Assembly (NCBI RefSeq): GCF_001612845.1
Contig: NZ_BDBF01000046.1
Location: 1-64,000 of the forward strand
Length of the DNA: 64,000 nucleotides
Direction: 5' to 3'
Origin: Nocardia elegans NBRC 108235
GTDB taxonomy: Bacteria; Actinomycetota; Actinomycetes; Mycobacteriales; Mycobacteriaceae
The notes under the pieces were generated by a model that was given only the letters and a program-made list of their open reading frames with translations, searched no databases and was not told where the DNA came from. Of the stretch, positions 26,539 to 34,740 are shown one piece after another (positions within the stretch are counted from its first letter, which is position 1; each line of letters opens with the position of its first letter). A program made the translations under genes and the position numbers.

Positions 26539-27327
26539 ATGAAGCTCGAGCAGACAACCGCAGAGCTCTATGCCCTCGACCCCGCCGAATTCGTGGCCGC
26601 TCGCGACGAAGCGGCCCGCACCGCGCGCGCGAACGGCGATAAACAGCTGGCCACGGCGATATCGCGGCTGCGGCGTCCGACCGTCGCGGCGTGGGCTGTG
26701 AATCTGCTGGCGCACAAGGCAACCCAGGAATTGGGGGCACTGCTGGATCTCGGCGAGGCGTTGCGCGAGGCGCAGCGCACCCTGTCCGCCGACCGGATGC
26801 GCACCCTCGCCGACCAACGCCGCAAAGCGGTGAACGCGTTGACGGACAAGGCCGCTCGCCTCGTCTCGGACGCGGGGAAGAAGCTCACCGAGCCGGTGTT
26901 GCGCGAGGTCGCGCAGACCCTCAATGCGGCACTGGCGGATCCGGAGGTCACCGACCAGGTCCGTGCCGGCGTACTGACCGCCGCGGTCGACTACGCCGGT
27001 TTCGGCCCGGCCGCGCCCGCCTTGGCCGCCGTTCCCGACGAGCGGACCGAGGAACCGGCCGACACCGGCGCCGAGGAGCTGGCCGCCGCCCGGGAAGCGC
27101 TGGAAGCCGCTCGGGCGGAACGGGATTCGACGGCTGCCGACCTCGAACGGCAGCGCTCCGACGTGGCCGCGCTGGACGAGCGGATCACCGCGTTGCGCGA
27201 CGAACTCGCGCAGGCCGAGGAATCCCGCCGATTCGCCGCCGCGGGGGTGACATCCGCCGAAGCGGCCTTGCGACGAGCCGATACCGAACTGGAGCGGGCG
27301 CAGCAGCGCGTGGACGAACTGGACTGA
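26539..27327 (+). CDS. Coiled-coil protein, unknown
   Basis: A 262-residue cytosolic protein. Residues 1-150 are helical with conserved ISRLRRPTVAAWAVNLLA and QRRKAVNALTDKA, a block seen in actinobacterial hypothetical proteins. Residues 165-262 are a long coiled coil rich in Ala, Glu and Arg (EELAAAREALEAARAERDST, ELERAQQRVDEL). No enzymatic motif is visible. The ATG at 26539 lacks a strong ribosome-binding site but is the only start that keeps the N-terminal block. Confidence 0.75.
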   Translation: MKLEQTTAELYALDPAEFVAARDEAARTARANGDKQLATAISRLRRPTVAAWAVNLLAHKATQELGALLDLGEALREAQRTLSADRMRTLADQRRKAVNALTDKAARLVSDAGKKLTEPVLREVAQTLNAALADPEVTDQVRAGVLTAAVDYAGFGPAAPALAAVPDERTEEPADTGAEELAAAREALEAARAERDSTAADLERQRSDVAALDERITALRDELAQAEESRRFAAAGVTSAEAALRRADTELERAQQRVDELD

Positions 27328-27375
27328 GAACCGCGAAAGAGGTTGCCGCCGAGCATCTTCGGCGGCATCAGCGGA

Positions 27376-28806
27376 TCAGCCGCGCAGCGAACCCGGGTAC
27401 AGGTACTCGTCCGGCGGCGGCGTGGTGGTGTCGAGCCAGGCGGCGAAGAATCCGCTGAGATCCGTCGTGGTCTTCGTTTGGATGAAGCTGCGGAATTCCG
27501 GCATGGAAGCGTTGCCGTACGCGTGAGACCGCACGAATTGCGCTACGGCGGGAAAGAACACGTCGTCACCGAGTTCGTGGCGCAGGGCGTGCAGGAACAA
27601 CGGTCCGCGCGAATACACCGTGGTGAATTCGTTTCCGGCGCCGGGATTCTGCAGCGGAATCTCCCAGTAGGCGGGCTTGTCGAGGGTTTTGGCGATCGTG
27701 CGGCGGTAGAGGGCGTCGACATCCTTACCCTCTTTCCGTTCCGGCCACAGATAATCGGCGGTATAGCTGGCGAAGCATTCGTTGAGGCACACATCCGACC
27801 AGTTCCGCACCGACATCGAATCACCCCACCACTGGTGGGTGTTCTCGTGGACGACGGTGTTGAAATCGGTCCACGGCGCGTAGATGGGCCGGGTCTGGGT
27901 CTCCAGCGAGAAGTGCAGGTCGGTGTCGACGTAGATACCGCCGGCGCTTTCGAACGGATACGGGCCGTAGAGGGATTCGAGGAAATCGAGCACCTCCGGC
28001 AGCCGCTGCTCGAGTGCCCTGCCCTTGTCCGCACCCGGCGCGAAGGCGCTGATCAGCGGAGTGCCGTTCGCGCGGCGCTGTTCGAGGAAATCGAAGTGGT
28101 CGATCGCGACGGTGGTGAGATAGCCGATCGAGGGATGTTTCGAACTCCACGTCACGGTGCGCTTGTCGCCGGCGACGGTATCGCTGATTCGCAGTCCGTT
28201 CGAAACCGCTTGCCACTCTTGCGGAATCGTCACCTGCAAGTCGAAAGTCGCCTTGTCCAAGGGTGTGTCGTTGAGCGGGTACCAGGTGGTCGCCGAATGC
28301 GGCTCACCGGCGGCGAAGGCACCGCCGCTCGGTGAGATGGTCCAGCCGGAATCGGGGTCGTCGGATTCGTTACCCGCATAGTCGACCGTCACCGTGAACG
28401 GCAGCCCGGGCAGCACCGGCAGCGCGGGTGTGACGGTCAGTTCGTGTTCACCGCCGGTGGTGAAGCCCGCCGGCAGGTTGTTCACCGACACCTTGGACAC
28501 CGCGGGCCCGGCGTAGTCGAGGTTGAACGCGCGCAGCGGCTGCGTCGACACCGCGTCGATCCGCGCCGTACCGACGAGATGCCTGCTCGGCGGGTCGTAA
28601 TCGATGGCGACGTCGTAGTGCTGCACGTCGTAGCCGCCGTTGCCGTCGTCGGGATAGTAGGGGTCGCCGAGGCCGGGCGATCCGGTGAACGGATCGGCGG
28701 CGGGCTGGGCCAGCGCCGGAATTGGTTGCACCTGGCCGGGGAGCACCAGCGCCACCCCGCACAACGCTCCCGCCGTGAGACACCGTGCCCAGGCATGCGA
28801 CTTCAT
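27376..28806 (-). CDS. Secreted M1-family metallopeptidase
   Basis: A 476-residue secreted zinc peptidase. A signal peptide covers about residues 1-34. The catalytic site is VVHENTHQWWGDS (H320, E321, H324) with the third ligand E343 in LNECFASY. The GAMEN box of M1 aminopeptidases is replaced by SAGGIYVDT, so the free N-terminus-binding glutamate is absent. The N-terminal beta domain (FNLDYAGPAVSKV) is present. At 476 residues it lacks the large C-terminal domain of full M1 enzymes (over 800 residues), as in secreted Streptomyces aminopeptidases. The ATG at 28806 is preceded by GGAGGG. Confidence 0.9.
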   Translation of the reverse strand: MKSHAWARCLTAGALCGVALVLPGQVQPIPALAQPAADPFTGSPGLGDPYYPDDGNGGYDVQHYDVAIDYDPPSRHLVGTARIDAVSTQPLRAFNLDYAGPAVSKVSVNNLPAGFTTGGEHELTVTPALPVLPGLPFTVTVDYAGNESDDPDSGWTISPSGGAFAAGEPHSATTWYPLNDTPLDKATFDLQVTIPQEWQAVSNGLRISDTVAGDKRTVTWSSKHPSIGYLTTVAIDHFDFLEQRRANGTPLISAFAPGADKGRALEQRLPEVLDFLESLYGPYPFESAGGIYVDTDLHFSLETQTRPIYAPWTDFNTVVHENTHQWWGDSMSVRNWSDVCLNECFASYTADYLWPERKEGKDVDALYRRTIAKTLDKPAYWEIPLQNPGAGNEFTTVYSRGPLFLHALRHELGDDVFFPAVAQFVRSHAYGNASMPEFRSFIQTKTTTDLSGFFAAWLDTTTPPPDEYLYPGSLRG

Positions 28807-28892
28807 CGACCCTCCACCCCTTTCGCGGCACGGTGTGCCGACCACCAGCCGATGCTAGTCGGCCCCGCCGCGCGCCGGAACCGCCACACGCG

Positions 28893-29558
28893 TCACCCGC
28901 GCAGTTCCTCGGGCAGCTGCTGCGGATCCAGCAGCAGCCGTTGGGAATCGACGCGGCCCACTTTCTCGGCGAGGCCGAGATTGTCGGCCAGCAATTTCCA
29001 TTCCACATCGCTGATCGCGGCCCGGGCGCGCTCGATCACGCCCAGGTCGCGGGTGCCCCAGGCGATCGGCATGGCGCTCACCGCTTGGCGCAGATCGCCG
29101 ACCGACCGCGGCGCGCGGTCGGCCCGCACGGTCACCGCCGGAACCTTCTCCCCCGCGTCGGTGTCGTGCCCCGGCAGGGCACGTACGACGCGGGTGATCA
29201 GCGCGTAGCGCGGCACGGCGCCGGGTTTGGCGAGGTTCACCAGCGCGAGCAGCGTGATCCCCTTCGGGTGCCGTCCCGACACCATGGCCGGGACCAGCTC
29301 GCCCTCGGCGTACAACTTCTCGATGCGCGAGCGGTACGGCGTCCACAGCGCCACGAACAGCGCGGTGATGGTCGCCAATGCGAAGGCCACCGCCAGGAGG
29401 AACGAATACGGATGGTTGAGCCAGATCAGCCCCGCGGTACCGAGGCCGAGCACGATGGCCGCGGTGAAGGCCAGGATCCGCAGCCGCCGGATATCGCGGA
29501 CGACTTCGTTCACCGCCCGGGCATGTTCGCGGTCGACCGCGAATTCGAAGCGTCGCAC
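28893..29558 (-). CDS. Membrane protein, DUF3239-like
   Basis: A 221-residue protein with a short cytosolic N-terminus, two membrane helices (LAFTAAIVLGLGTAGLIWL and YSFLLAVAFALATITALFVALW) and a 140-residue soluble domain holding PRYALITRVVRALPG and the ending QRLLLDPQQLPEELRG. Its size and layout fit the corynebacterial-type DUF3239 family; this match is from memory and moderate. GTG 29558 starts it. It lies between the XPB helicase and the M1 peptidase genes, all on the minus strand. Confidence 0.65.
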   Translation of the reverse strand: MRRFEFAVDREHARAVNEVVRDIRRLRILAFTAAIVLGLGTAGLIWLNHPYSFLLAVAFALATITALFVALWTPYRSRIEKLYAEGELVPAMVSGRHPKGITLLALVNLAKPGAVPRYALITRVVRALPGHDTDAGEKVPAVTVRADRAPRSVGDLRQAVSAMPIAWGTRDLGVIERARAAISDVEWKLLADNLGLAEKVGRVDSQRLLLDPQQLPEELRG

Positions 29559-29628
29559 GTGTCAAATCCTCACATCTGTCCGGCAGCGGTAACCCAGCGG
29601 CGCGCCCACCGCGGCCCGATCGGCTGCC

Positions 29629-31287
29629 CTACCCGATCGCCGGGCCCAGCAGATCGTCCGCATCGGTGATGCGATAGGCATACCCCTGTTCGGCAAGGAA
29701 ACGCTGGCGGTGGGCCGCGTATTCGGCATCCAGCGTGTCACGTGCCACCACCGAGTAGAAATGCGCCTGACCACCGTTGGACTTCGGGCGCAGCAGCCGG
29801 CCCAGACGCTGGGCCTCCTCCTGACGGGAACCGAAGGTGCCCGAAACCTGCACGGCCACGGACGCTTCCGGCAGATCGATGGAGAAGTTCGCGACCTTGC
29901 TGACCACGAGGACCGGGATTTCACCGTTGCGGAACGCGTCGAACAGCGCCTCACGCTCCTTGGTGCGGGTCGAGCCCTGAATGACGGGAGCGTTGAGGTG
30001 TTCGCCGAGTTCGTCGAGCTGATCGAGATAGGCCCCGATCACCAGGCTGGGCGCGTCGCGGTGCCGGGCCAGGATGGATTCGACGACGGGGAGTTTGGTG
30101 CGCGCGGTGGAGCAGAGCTTGTAGCGTTCCTCCGGTTCCGCGGTGGCGTAGGCCATGCGTTCGGCCTCGGTGAGGGTGACCCGCACCTCGATGCAGTCGG
30201 CCGGCGCGATCCAGCCCTGGGCCTCGATGTCCTTCCACGGCGCGTCGTAGCGTTTCGGGCCGATCAGCGAGAACACGTCGCCCTCGCGGCCGTCCTCGCG
30301 CACCAGCGTCGCGGTGAGCCCGAGCCGGCGCCGCGACTGCAGGTCGGCGGTCATCCGGAACACCGGGGCGGGCAGCAGGTGGACCTCGTCGTAGATGACC
30401 AGGCCCCAGTCGCGGCTGTCGAACAGTTCCAGGTGCTTGTATTCGCCCTTGGTCTTGCGGGTGATCACCTGGTAGGTCGCGATGGTGACCGGGCGGATCT
30501 CCTTGCGCTCGCCGGAGTACTCCCCGATCTCGTCCTCGGTCAGCGAGGTGCGGGCGAGCAGTTCTCGCTTCCACTGCCTACCTGCCACGGTGTTGGTGAC
30601 CAGGATCAACGTCGTCGCCTGGGCCTTGGCCATCGCGGCGGCGCCCACCATGGTCTTGCCGGCCCCGCAGGGCAGCACCACCACACCGGAACCGCCGGCC
30701 CAGAACGAGTCGGCGGCCAGCTCCTGATAGTCGCGCAGATGCCATTCGTGCGTGGCGAAGTCCAGATCGATGCGATGGGCCTCGCCGTCGACGTAGCCGG
30801 CGAGGTCCTCGGCGGGCCAGCCGATCTTCAACAGCATCTGTTTGATCCGCCCGCGCTCGGACGGGTGCACGACGACCGTGTCGTCGTCGATGCGGGCGCC
30901 GAGCATGGGTTGAATCTTCTTGTGCCGCAACACTTCTTCCAGCACCGCGCGATCCAGGCTCACCAGCACCAGGCCGTGGGCGGGATGTTTGACCAGCTGC
31001 AACCGCCCGTAGCGGGCCATGGTCTCGACCACGTCGACCAGCAGCGGCTGCGGCACCGCATAACGCGAATAGCTGACCAGCGCGTCGACGACCTGTTCGG
31101 CGTCGTGCCCCGCCGCCCGCGCGTTCCACAGCGCCAGCGGCGTGACCCGGTAGGTGTGCACGTGCTCGGGTGCGCGTTCGAGTTCGGCGAACGGCGCGAT
31201 CGCCTGCCGGGCCGCATCGGCCTGCTCGTGGTCGACCTCGAGCAGCAGGGTCTTGTCGCTCTGCACGATGAGCGGTCCGTCCGTCAC
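29629..31287 (-). CDS. DNA repair helicase XPB (ERCC3-type)
   Basis: A 552-residue superfamily 2 helicase. After an N-terminal damage-recognition-like domain (1-175) come motif I LPCGAGKT (205-212), motif II DEVH (300-303), motif III LGLTATL, the XPB-specific RED motif in LVREDGREGD (330-332) and motif VI QEEAQRLGRLLRP. It should unwind DNA 3' to 5' with ATP. In archaea XPB pairs with the nuclease Bax1; its bacterial role in repair is poorly known. M. tuberculosis Ercc3 (Rv0861c) is 542 residues. GTG 31287 has GGAGGAGG upstream; longer frames to 31635 are rejected as non-conserved. Confidence 0.95.
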   Translation of the reverse strand: MTDGPLIVQSDKTLLLEVDHEQADAARQAIAPFAELERAPEHVHTYRVTPLALWNARAAGHDAEQVVDALVSYSRYAVPQPLLVDVVETMARYGRLQLVKHPAHGLVLVSLDRAVLEEVLRHKKIQPMLGARIDDDTVVVHPSERGRIKQMLLKIGWPAEDLAGYVDGEAHRIDLDFATHEWHLRDYQELAADSFWAGGSGVVVLPCGAGKTMVGAAAMAKAQATTLILVTNTVAGRQWKRELLARTSLTEDEIGEYSGERKEIRPVTIATYQVITRKTKGEYKHLELFDSRDWGLVIYDEVHLLPAPVFRMTADLQSRRRLGLTATLVREDGREGDVFSLIGPKRYDAPWKDIEAQGWIAPADCIEVRVTLTEAERMAYATAEPEERYKLCSTARTKLPVVESILARHRDAPSLVIGAYLDQLDELGEHLNAPVIQGSTRTKEREALFDAFRNGEIPVLVVSKVANFSIDLPEASVAVQVSGTFGSRQEEAQRLGRLLRPKSNGGQAHFYSVVARDTLDAEYAAHRQRFLAEQGYAYRITDADDLLGPAIG

Positions 31288-31436
31288 GGCACCTCCTCCA
31301 GATTCTCGGGCCGGCCCCCTGCGCCCCCTGCGCACGAGGAATACGTCCCACATTGTTGCCGGGACCCCCGACAAACCTTCATCAACCCTACGCGAGCTGG
31401 GCAGATGTGCCGTGAGCGCACCCGCACCCGGAAGCG

Positions 31437-32027
31437 TCAGAGCGCCGATCCGGACCCGCGCAGCGGCGGCCAGTCGGTGGCCGGCTCCGGCGGGTCGCCG
31501 ACCAGCCGCCCGGCGACCCAGGAATCCCTGCGCACGCCGCGTTGCACAGCCGCCCCGCGCAGCAGCCCTTCGTACTGGAAGCCGGTCCGCCGCACCACCG
31601 CGGCGGAGGCGAGGTTGCCGACGAACGCCCGCCACTCGATGCGGGTCAGGCCGAGCCCCTCGGCGGCGAACGCGAAATCACAGACCAGCCGGACGCTGCG
31701 GGTCATCAACCCGCGCCCGCGCACCGCGTCGCTGAGCCAGAAGCCGATCTCGGCAGCCCCGGGCTGCGGCCCGGCCTCGAGGCCGACCATGCCGGCCACC
31801 GGCCCCTGCGCTGCCGTGCGCACGGCCCAGACCGGACTGCGGGCCGCCCACCCGGGCGCGACGATATCGGTCAGGAATCCCACCGCGTCGGCCCGCCGAT
31901 ACGGCACCGGCACCGTCGTCCACTCCGGGATCGACGGCTGCCGGCAGCACGCGACGATCGCGTCGACATCGGCCTCGGCCGGGCGCGACAACCACACCGT
32001 CCCGTCGGTCAGTTCACAGTCCTCCAC
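31437..32027 (-). CDS. GNAT acetyltransferase (RimJ/RimL type)
   Basis: A 196-residue N-acetyltransferase. The core has EIGFWLSDAVRGRGLMTRSVRLVCDFAF (acetyl-CoA-binding R-G-R-G loop near residues 110-137) and the RimJ/RimL ending VEWRAF-like LTRIEWRAFVGNLASAAVVRRTGFQYEGLLR. Such proteins acetylate N-terminal amines or small molecules. GTG 32027 gives the family start WLSRPAEADVDA. It is divergent from the sigma factor gene with 66 bases between. Confidence 0.85.
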   Translation of the reverse strand: MEDCELTDGTVWLSRPAEADVDAIVACCRQPSIPEWTTVPVPYRRADAVGFLTDIVAPGWAARSPVWAVRTAAQGPVAGMVGLEAGPQPGAAEIGFWLSDAVRGRGLMTRSVRLVCDFAFAAEGLGLTRIEWRAFVGNLASAAVVRRTGFQYEGLLRGAAVQRGVRRDSWVAGRLVGDPPEPATDWPPLRGSGSAL

Positions 32028-32093
32028 CGCTTCATGCTGGCACGCAACCCAGCGGTGGCCCAGCGGATTTCCGGCGACCGTAGAATCGGACCA

Positions 32094-33035
32094 ATGGTTG
32101 CCGCGTTGCTCGCCGATTTGTTCGAATCTCATCGGGCGCATCTGCTCTCGGTGGGCTATCGGCTGACCGGCAGCGTGGCCGACGCCGAGGACGCGGTGCA
32201 GGAGAGCTGGCTGCGGCTGGCCACCACCCATCAGTCCGAGATCGAGGACCTGCGCGCCTGGCTGACGACTGTGGTCAGCCGGATCTGCCTGGATCGGCTG
32301 CGCAGCGCCGCTGTCCGACGGGAAAGCTATGTGGGACAATGGCTTCCGGAGCCGATCGTGACCGGCGTGACACCCTCCAGTCTGCCGGATCCGCTGGAAT
32401 CGGTGGTGCGCAAACAGGATTGCCGTTTCGCCGCGCTGGTGGTCCTCGACACCCTGACGCCGCCGCAGCGGGTGGCCTTCGTATTGCACGACGGCTTCTC
32501 GGTGCCGTTCGACGAGATCGCCGAACTGCTCGAGGTGACGCCCGAGGCGGCCCGGCAGCTCGCGGTCCGGGCCCGGAAATCACTGGCCGCAGCCCCCGAG
32601 CCGGTATCGGACACCGAACATCTGGCCGCCGTCCAGCGACTGCTCGAGGCGCTGTATTCCGGCGATGTGGCGGCGGTCGTCGCGGCCCTGCATCCGGATT
32701 CGGTGTTCATCGGCGATACCGGCGGCACCGCGAAGACGGCGGCGCGGGCGATCGTCGGCGCGGACAAGATCGCGCGGTTCGTCCTCGGGCTCATCCGGAT
32801 GTATCAGGTGGAACAGGCCGAACTCTCGCCCACCGGTTCCGATCGATTCGAATTCGTCGGCGTCAACGGCCAACTCGGGGTGCTGCTGCACGAGCGCGCC
32901 CCGCGCAACGGTGCGCCGGGATCACCCCCGCGCGTGGTCGGCTTCACCGTCCGCGACGGATTGGTCTGGGGCACTTACGATGTCGCCAATCCCGCGAAGC
33001 TCGGCGGCATTCGCCTGCCCCGGGATCCGGCGTAG
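32094..33035 (+). CDS. sigJ: ECF41-type sigma factor (SigJ-like)
   Basis: A 313-residue sigma factor. Region 2 (LLADLFESHRAHLLSVGYRLTGS, DAEDAVQESWLR) and region 4 (LTPPQRVAFVLHDGFSVPFDEIAELLEVTPEAARQLAVRARK) are followed by a 115-residue SnoaL/NTF2-like C-terminal domain. The ECF41 hallmarks are present: YVGQWLPEP between the regions and NPAKL near the end (family consensus NPDKL, which contacts the core and controls activity). M. tuberculosis SigJ has the same layout and is about 312 residues. No anti-sigma gene is nearby, consistent with ECF41 factors being controlled by their own tail. Confidence 0.92.
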   Translation: MVAALLADLFESHRAHLLSVGYRLTGSVADAEDAVQESWLRLATTHQSEIEDLRAWLTTVVSRICLDRLRSAAVRRESYVGQWLPEPIVTGVTPSSLPDPLESVVRKQDCRFAALVVLDTLTPPQRVAFVLHDGFSVPFDEIAELLEVTPEAARQLAVRARKSLAAAPEPVSDTEHLAAVQRLLEALYSGDVAAVVAALHPDSVFIGDTGGTAKTAARAIVGADKIARFVLGLIRMYQVEQAELSPTGSDRFEFVGVNGQLGVLLHERAPRNGAPGSPPRVVGFTVRDGLVWGTYDVANPAKLGGIRLPRDPA

Positions 33036-33071
33036 CCGCCGGAACGCATCGAGCGTCCCGGCGGCTCGTGA

Positions 33072-33272
33072 CTACGGAGTGGACGAACCGGTCCACATGT
33101 CCGGGGTGCTCGAACCGAGTCCCCAGTTGCCCGTGGACGATCCGGTACCCCAGTTCGGCGTCGAGGATCCCCAGCCCCAATCGTTGCTGAAGATGTTGTG
33201 CAGGGTGTCGTTGATGTATCCGAGGACCGTTCCCGCGGCCGGATGCAGCAGAAGGTCGAGATAGGAGGCCAT
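33072..33272 (-). CDS. Small GSSTP-repeat protein
   Basis: A 66-residue protein. The first 30 residues (MASYLDLLLHPAAGTVLGYI then NDTLHNIFSNDW) are amphipathic with no clear signal peptide. The rest is made of repeats of about 9 residues: WGWGSSTP, NWGTGSST, GNWGLGSSTP, DMWTGSSTP. Tryptophan-rich GSSTP repeats are unusual. An AAGGGG ribosome-binding site lies 8 bases before the ATG at 33272. It converges with the sigma factor gene. Function unknown. Confidence 0.7.
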   Translation of the reverse strand: MASYLDLLLHPAAGTVLGYINDTLHNIFSNDWGWGSSTPNWGTGSSTGNWGLGSSTPDMWTGSSTP

Positions 33273-33501
33273 ACACCGCCCCTTTCGAGCCACCACCGAA
33301 GTGGTTGTGAGATAGAACACGGGGAGGCTAGCTGTCACCAGGAAACCGCACAACCATGCAGGTCAGAAGCCCGAATGAAATGCGAAACATAGCCTTTCGC
33401 TATCGTGCCGCAACTGTAGCGAACGGGCGGCAAGCGTCGCCCCGATCCCCAGCCCGGGGTGTGCGCCGCGGGCACGACGGCGGTATCGCTACGTTGGGAC
33501 C

Positions 33502-34671
33502 ATGCCAGCCATCCCCACCGTCGCCCGCCTGCGCCCGTTCCGCGCCACGATCTTCGCGGAGATGACCGAGCTGGCCGTGCGCCACGACGCGATCAACCTC
33601 GGCCAGGGATTCCCCGATTCCGACGGCCCGGCCGCGATGCTGGAGGTGGCCCGCACCGCCATCGCCGACGGGCTGAACCAGTACCCACCCGGGCGCGGGA
33701 TGCCCGTGCTGCGCCGGGCGATCGCGGCGGACCGGAAGCGCCGCTACGGGGTGGACTACGACGTCGAATCGCAGGTCGTGGTCACCGTCGGCGCCACCGA
33801 GGCGATCGCGGCGGCGGTGCTGGGCCTGGTGGAGGCCGACGAGGAGGTGGTGCTGATCGAGCCGTACTACGACTCCTACGCCGCGGTGGTCGCCCTGGCC
33901 GGCGCCACCCGCCGCACCGCGCGGTTGGTGCCGGACGGCAACGGATTCGTCCTCGACCTGGACAGCCTGCGCGCGGCGATCACGCCGAAAACCCGTATGC
34001 TGCTGCTGAATTCGCCACACAACCCGACCGGCGCGATCCTGTCCCGGGCCGACCTCGAGGCGATCGCGAAGCTGGCTCGCGAGCACGACCTGATCGTGGT
34101 CTCCGACGAGGTGTACGAACATCTCGTCTACGACGGCACCACGCACATCAGCATCTCTACGCTGCCCGGCATGGTCGAGCGCACCATCGTGATCTCCAGT
34201 GCGGCGAAGACTTTCAGCGTCACCGGCTGGAAGATCGGCTGGGCGTGCGGCCCGGCACCACTGATCGACGGGTTGCTGTCCGCCAAGCAGTTCATGAGCT
34301 TCGTCGGCGGCGGGCCGTTCCAGCCGGCGGTCGCCTACGCCCTCGAACACGAGCAGCAGTGGGTCGCCGATCTCCGTGACAGCCTGTCCGACAAGCGCAT
34401 TCGGCTCTCGGCGGCACTGGCCGATGCCGGATTCCGGGTCAAGCGCAGCGATGCGACCTATTTCGTCTGCGCCGATATCAGCCCGTTGAGTTCGGCCGAC
34501 GCACTGGTCTTCTGCCGGGAGCTGCCGCAGCGGCTCGGCGTCGTCGCGGTCCCGATCGAAGTGTTCGCCGACGACCGCGAATCGTGGAACCGCCTGGTGC
34601 GCTTCGCATTCTGCAAGCGGGACGACACACTCGACGAGGCGGTCCGCCGTCTGCACGCGGCCCACGTGTGA
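33502..34671 (+). CDS. dapC: N-succinyldiaminopimelate aminotransferase DapC
   Basis: A 389-residue class I PLP aminotransferase. Family features are AINLGQGFPDSDGP, YPPGRGMPVLR, SPHNPTG, DEVYEHLVYDG and the PLP lysine K236 in SSAAKTFSVTGWKIGW. The best match by memory is M. tuberculosis DapC (Rv0858c, 397 residues), which makes N-succinyl-LL-2,6-diaminopimelate for lysine and peptidoglycan synthesis. Other kynurenine/glutamine aminotransferases share this architecture, so the substrate is inferred. It converges with the DAHP synthase gene across a strong hairpin. Confidence 0.88.
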   Translation: MPAIPTVARLRPFRATIFAEMTELAVRHDAINLGQGFPDSDGPAAMLEVARTAIADGLNQYPPGRGMPVLRRAIAADRKRRYGVDYDVESQVVVTVGATEAIAAAVLGLVEADEEVVLIEPYYDSYAAVVALAGATRRTARLVPDGNGFVLDLDSLRAAITPKTRMLLLNSPHNPTGAILSRADLEAIAKLAREHDLIVVSDEVYEHLVYDGTTHISISTLPGMVERTIVISSAAKTFSVTGWKIGWACGPAPLIDGLLSAKQFMSFVGGGPFQPAVAYALEHEQQWVADLRDSLSDKRIRLSAALADAGFRVKRSDATYFVCADISPLSSADALVFCRELPQRLGVVAVPIEVFADDRESWNRLVRFAFCKRDDTLDEAVRRLHAAHV

Positions 34672-34691
34672 TCGGCGCGGCGCACGATCGA

Positions 34692-34731
34692 GCGGTCACC
34701 TTCGCCCCGAGCCGCGAACGAAGGTGACCGC
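34692..34731. terminator. Bidirectional terminator between dapC and DAHP synthase
   Basis: A 13-bp perfect stem (34692-34704 with 34719-34731) with a 14-base loop lies between the convergent stops at 34671 and 34741, so it can serve both strands. Confidence 0.8.
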
Positions 34732-34740
34732 GAGCCTGTC

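Noticed and set aside
26463..26817. Minus-strand frame overlapping the coiled-coil gene start
   Set aside because: It runs over the coding start of the gene at 26539 and has Arg/Gly/Gln-rich composition.
31288..31635. Longer XPB start giving 668 residues
   Set aside because: The added 116 residues are Arg/Gly/Pro-rich and lie over the GNAT gene. GTG 31287 has GGAGGAGG and matches the family start.
29710..32166. Plus-strand open frame of about 818 codons across the XPB and GNAT genes
   Set aside because: Antisense shadow: composition is Arg/Gly/His/Gln-rich, whereas the minus strand shows all helicase motifs.
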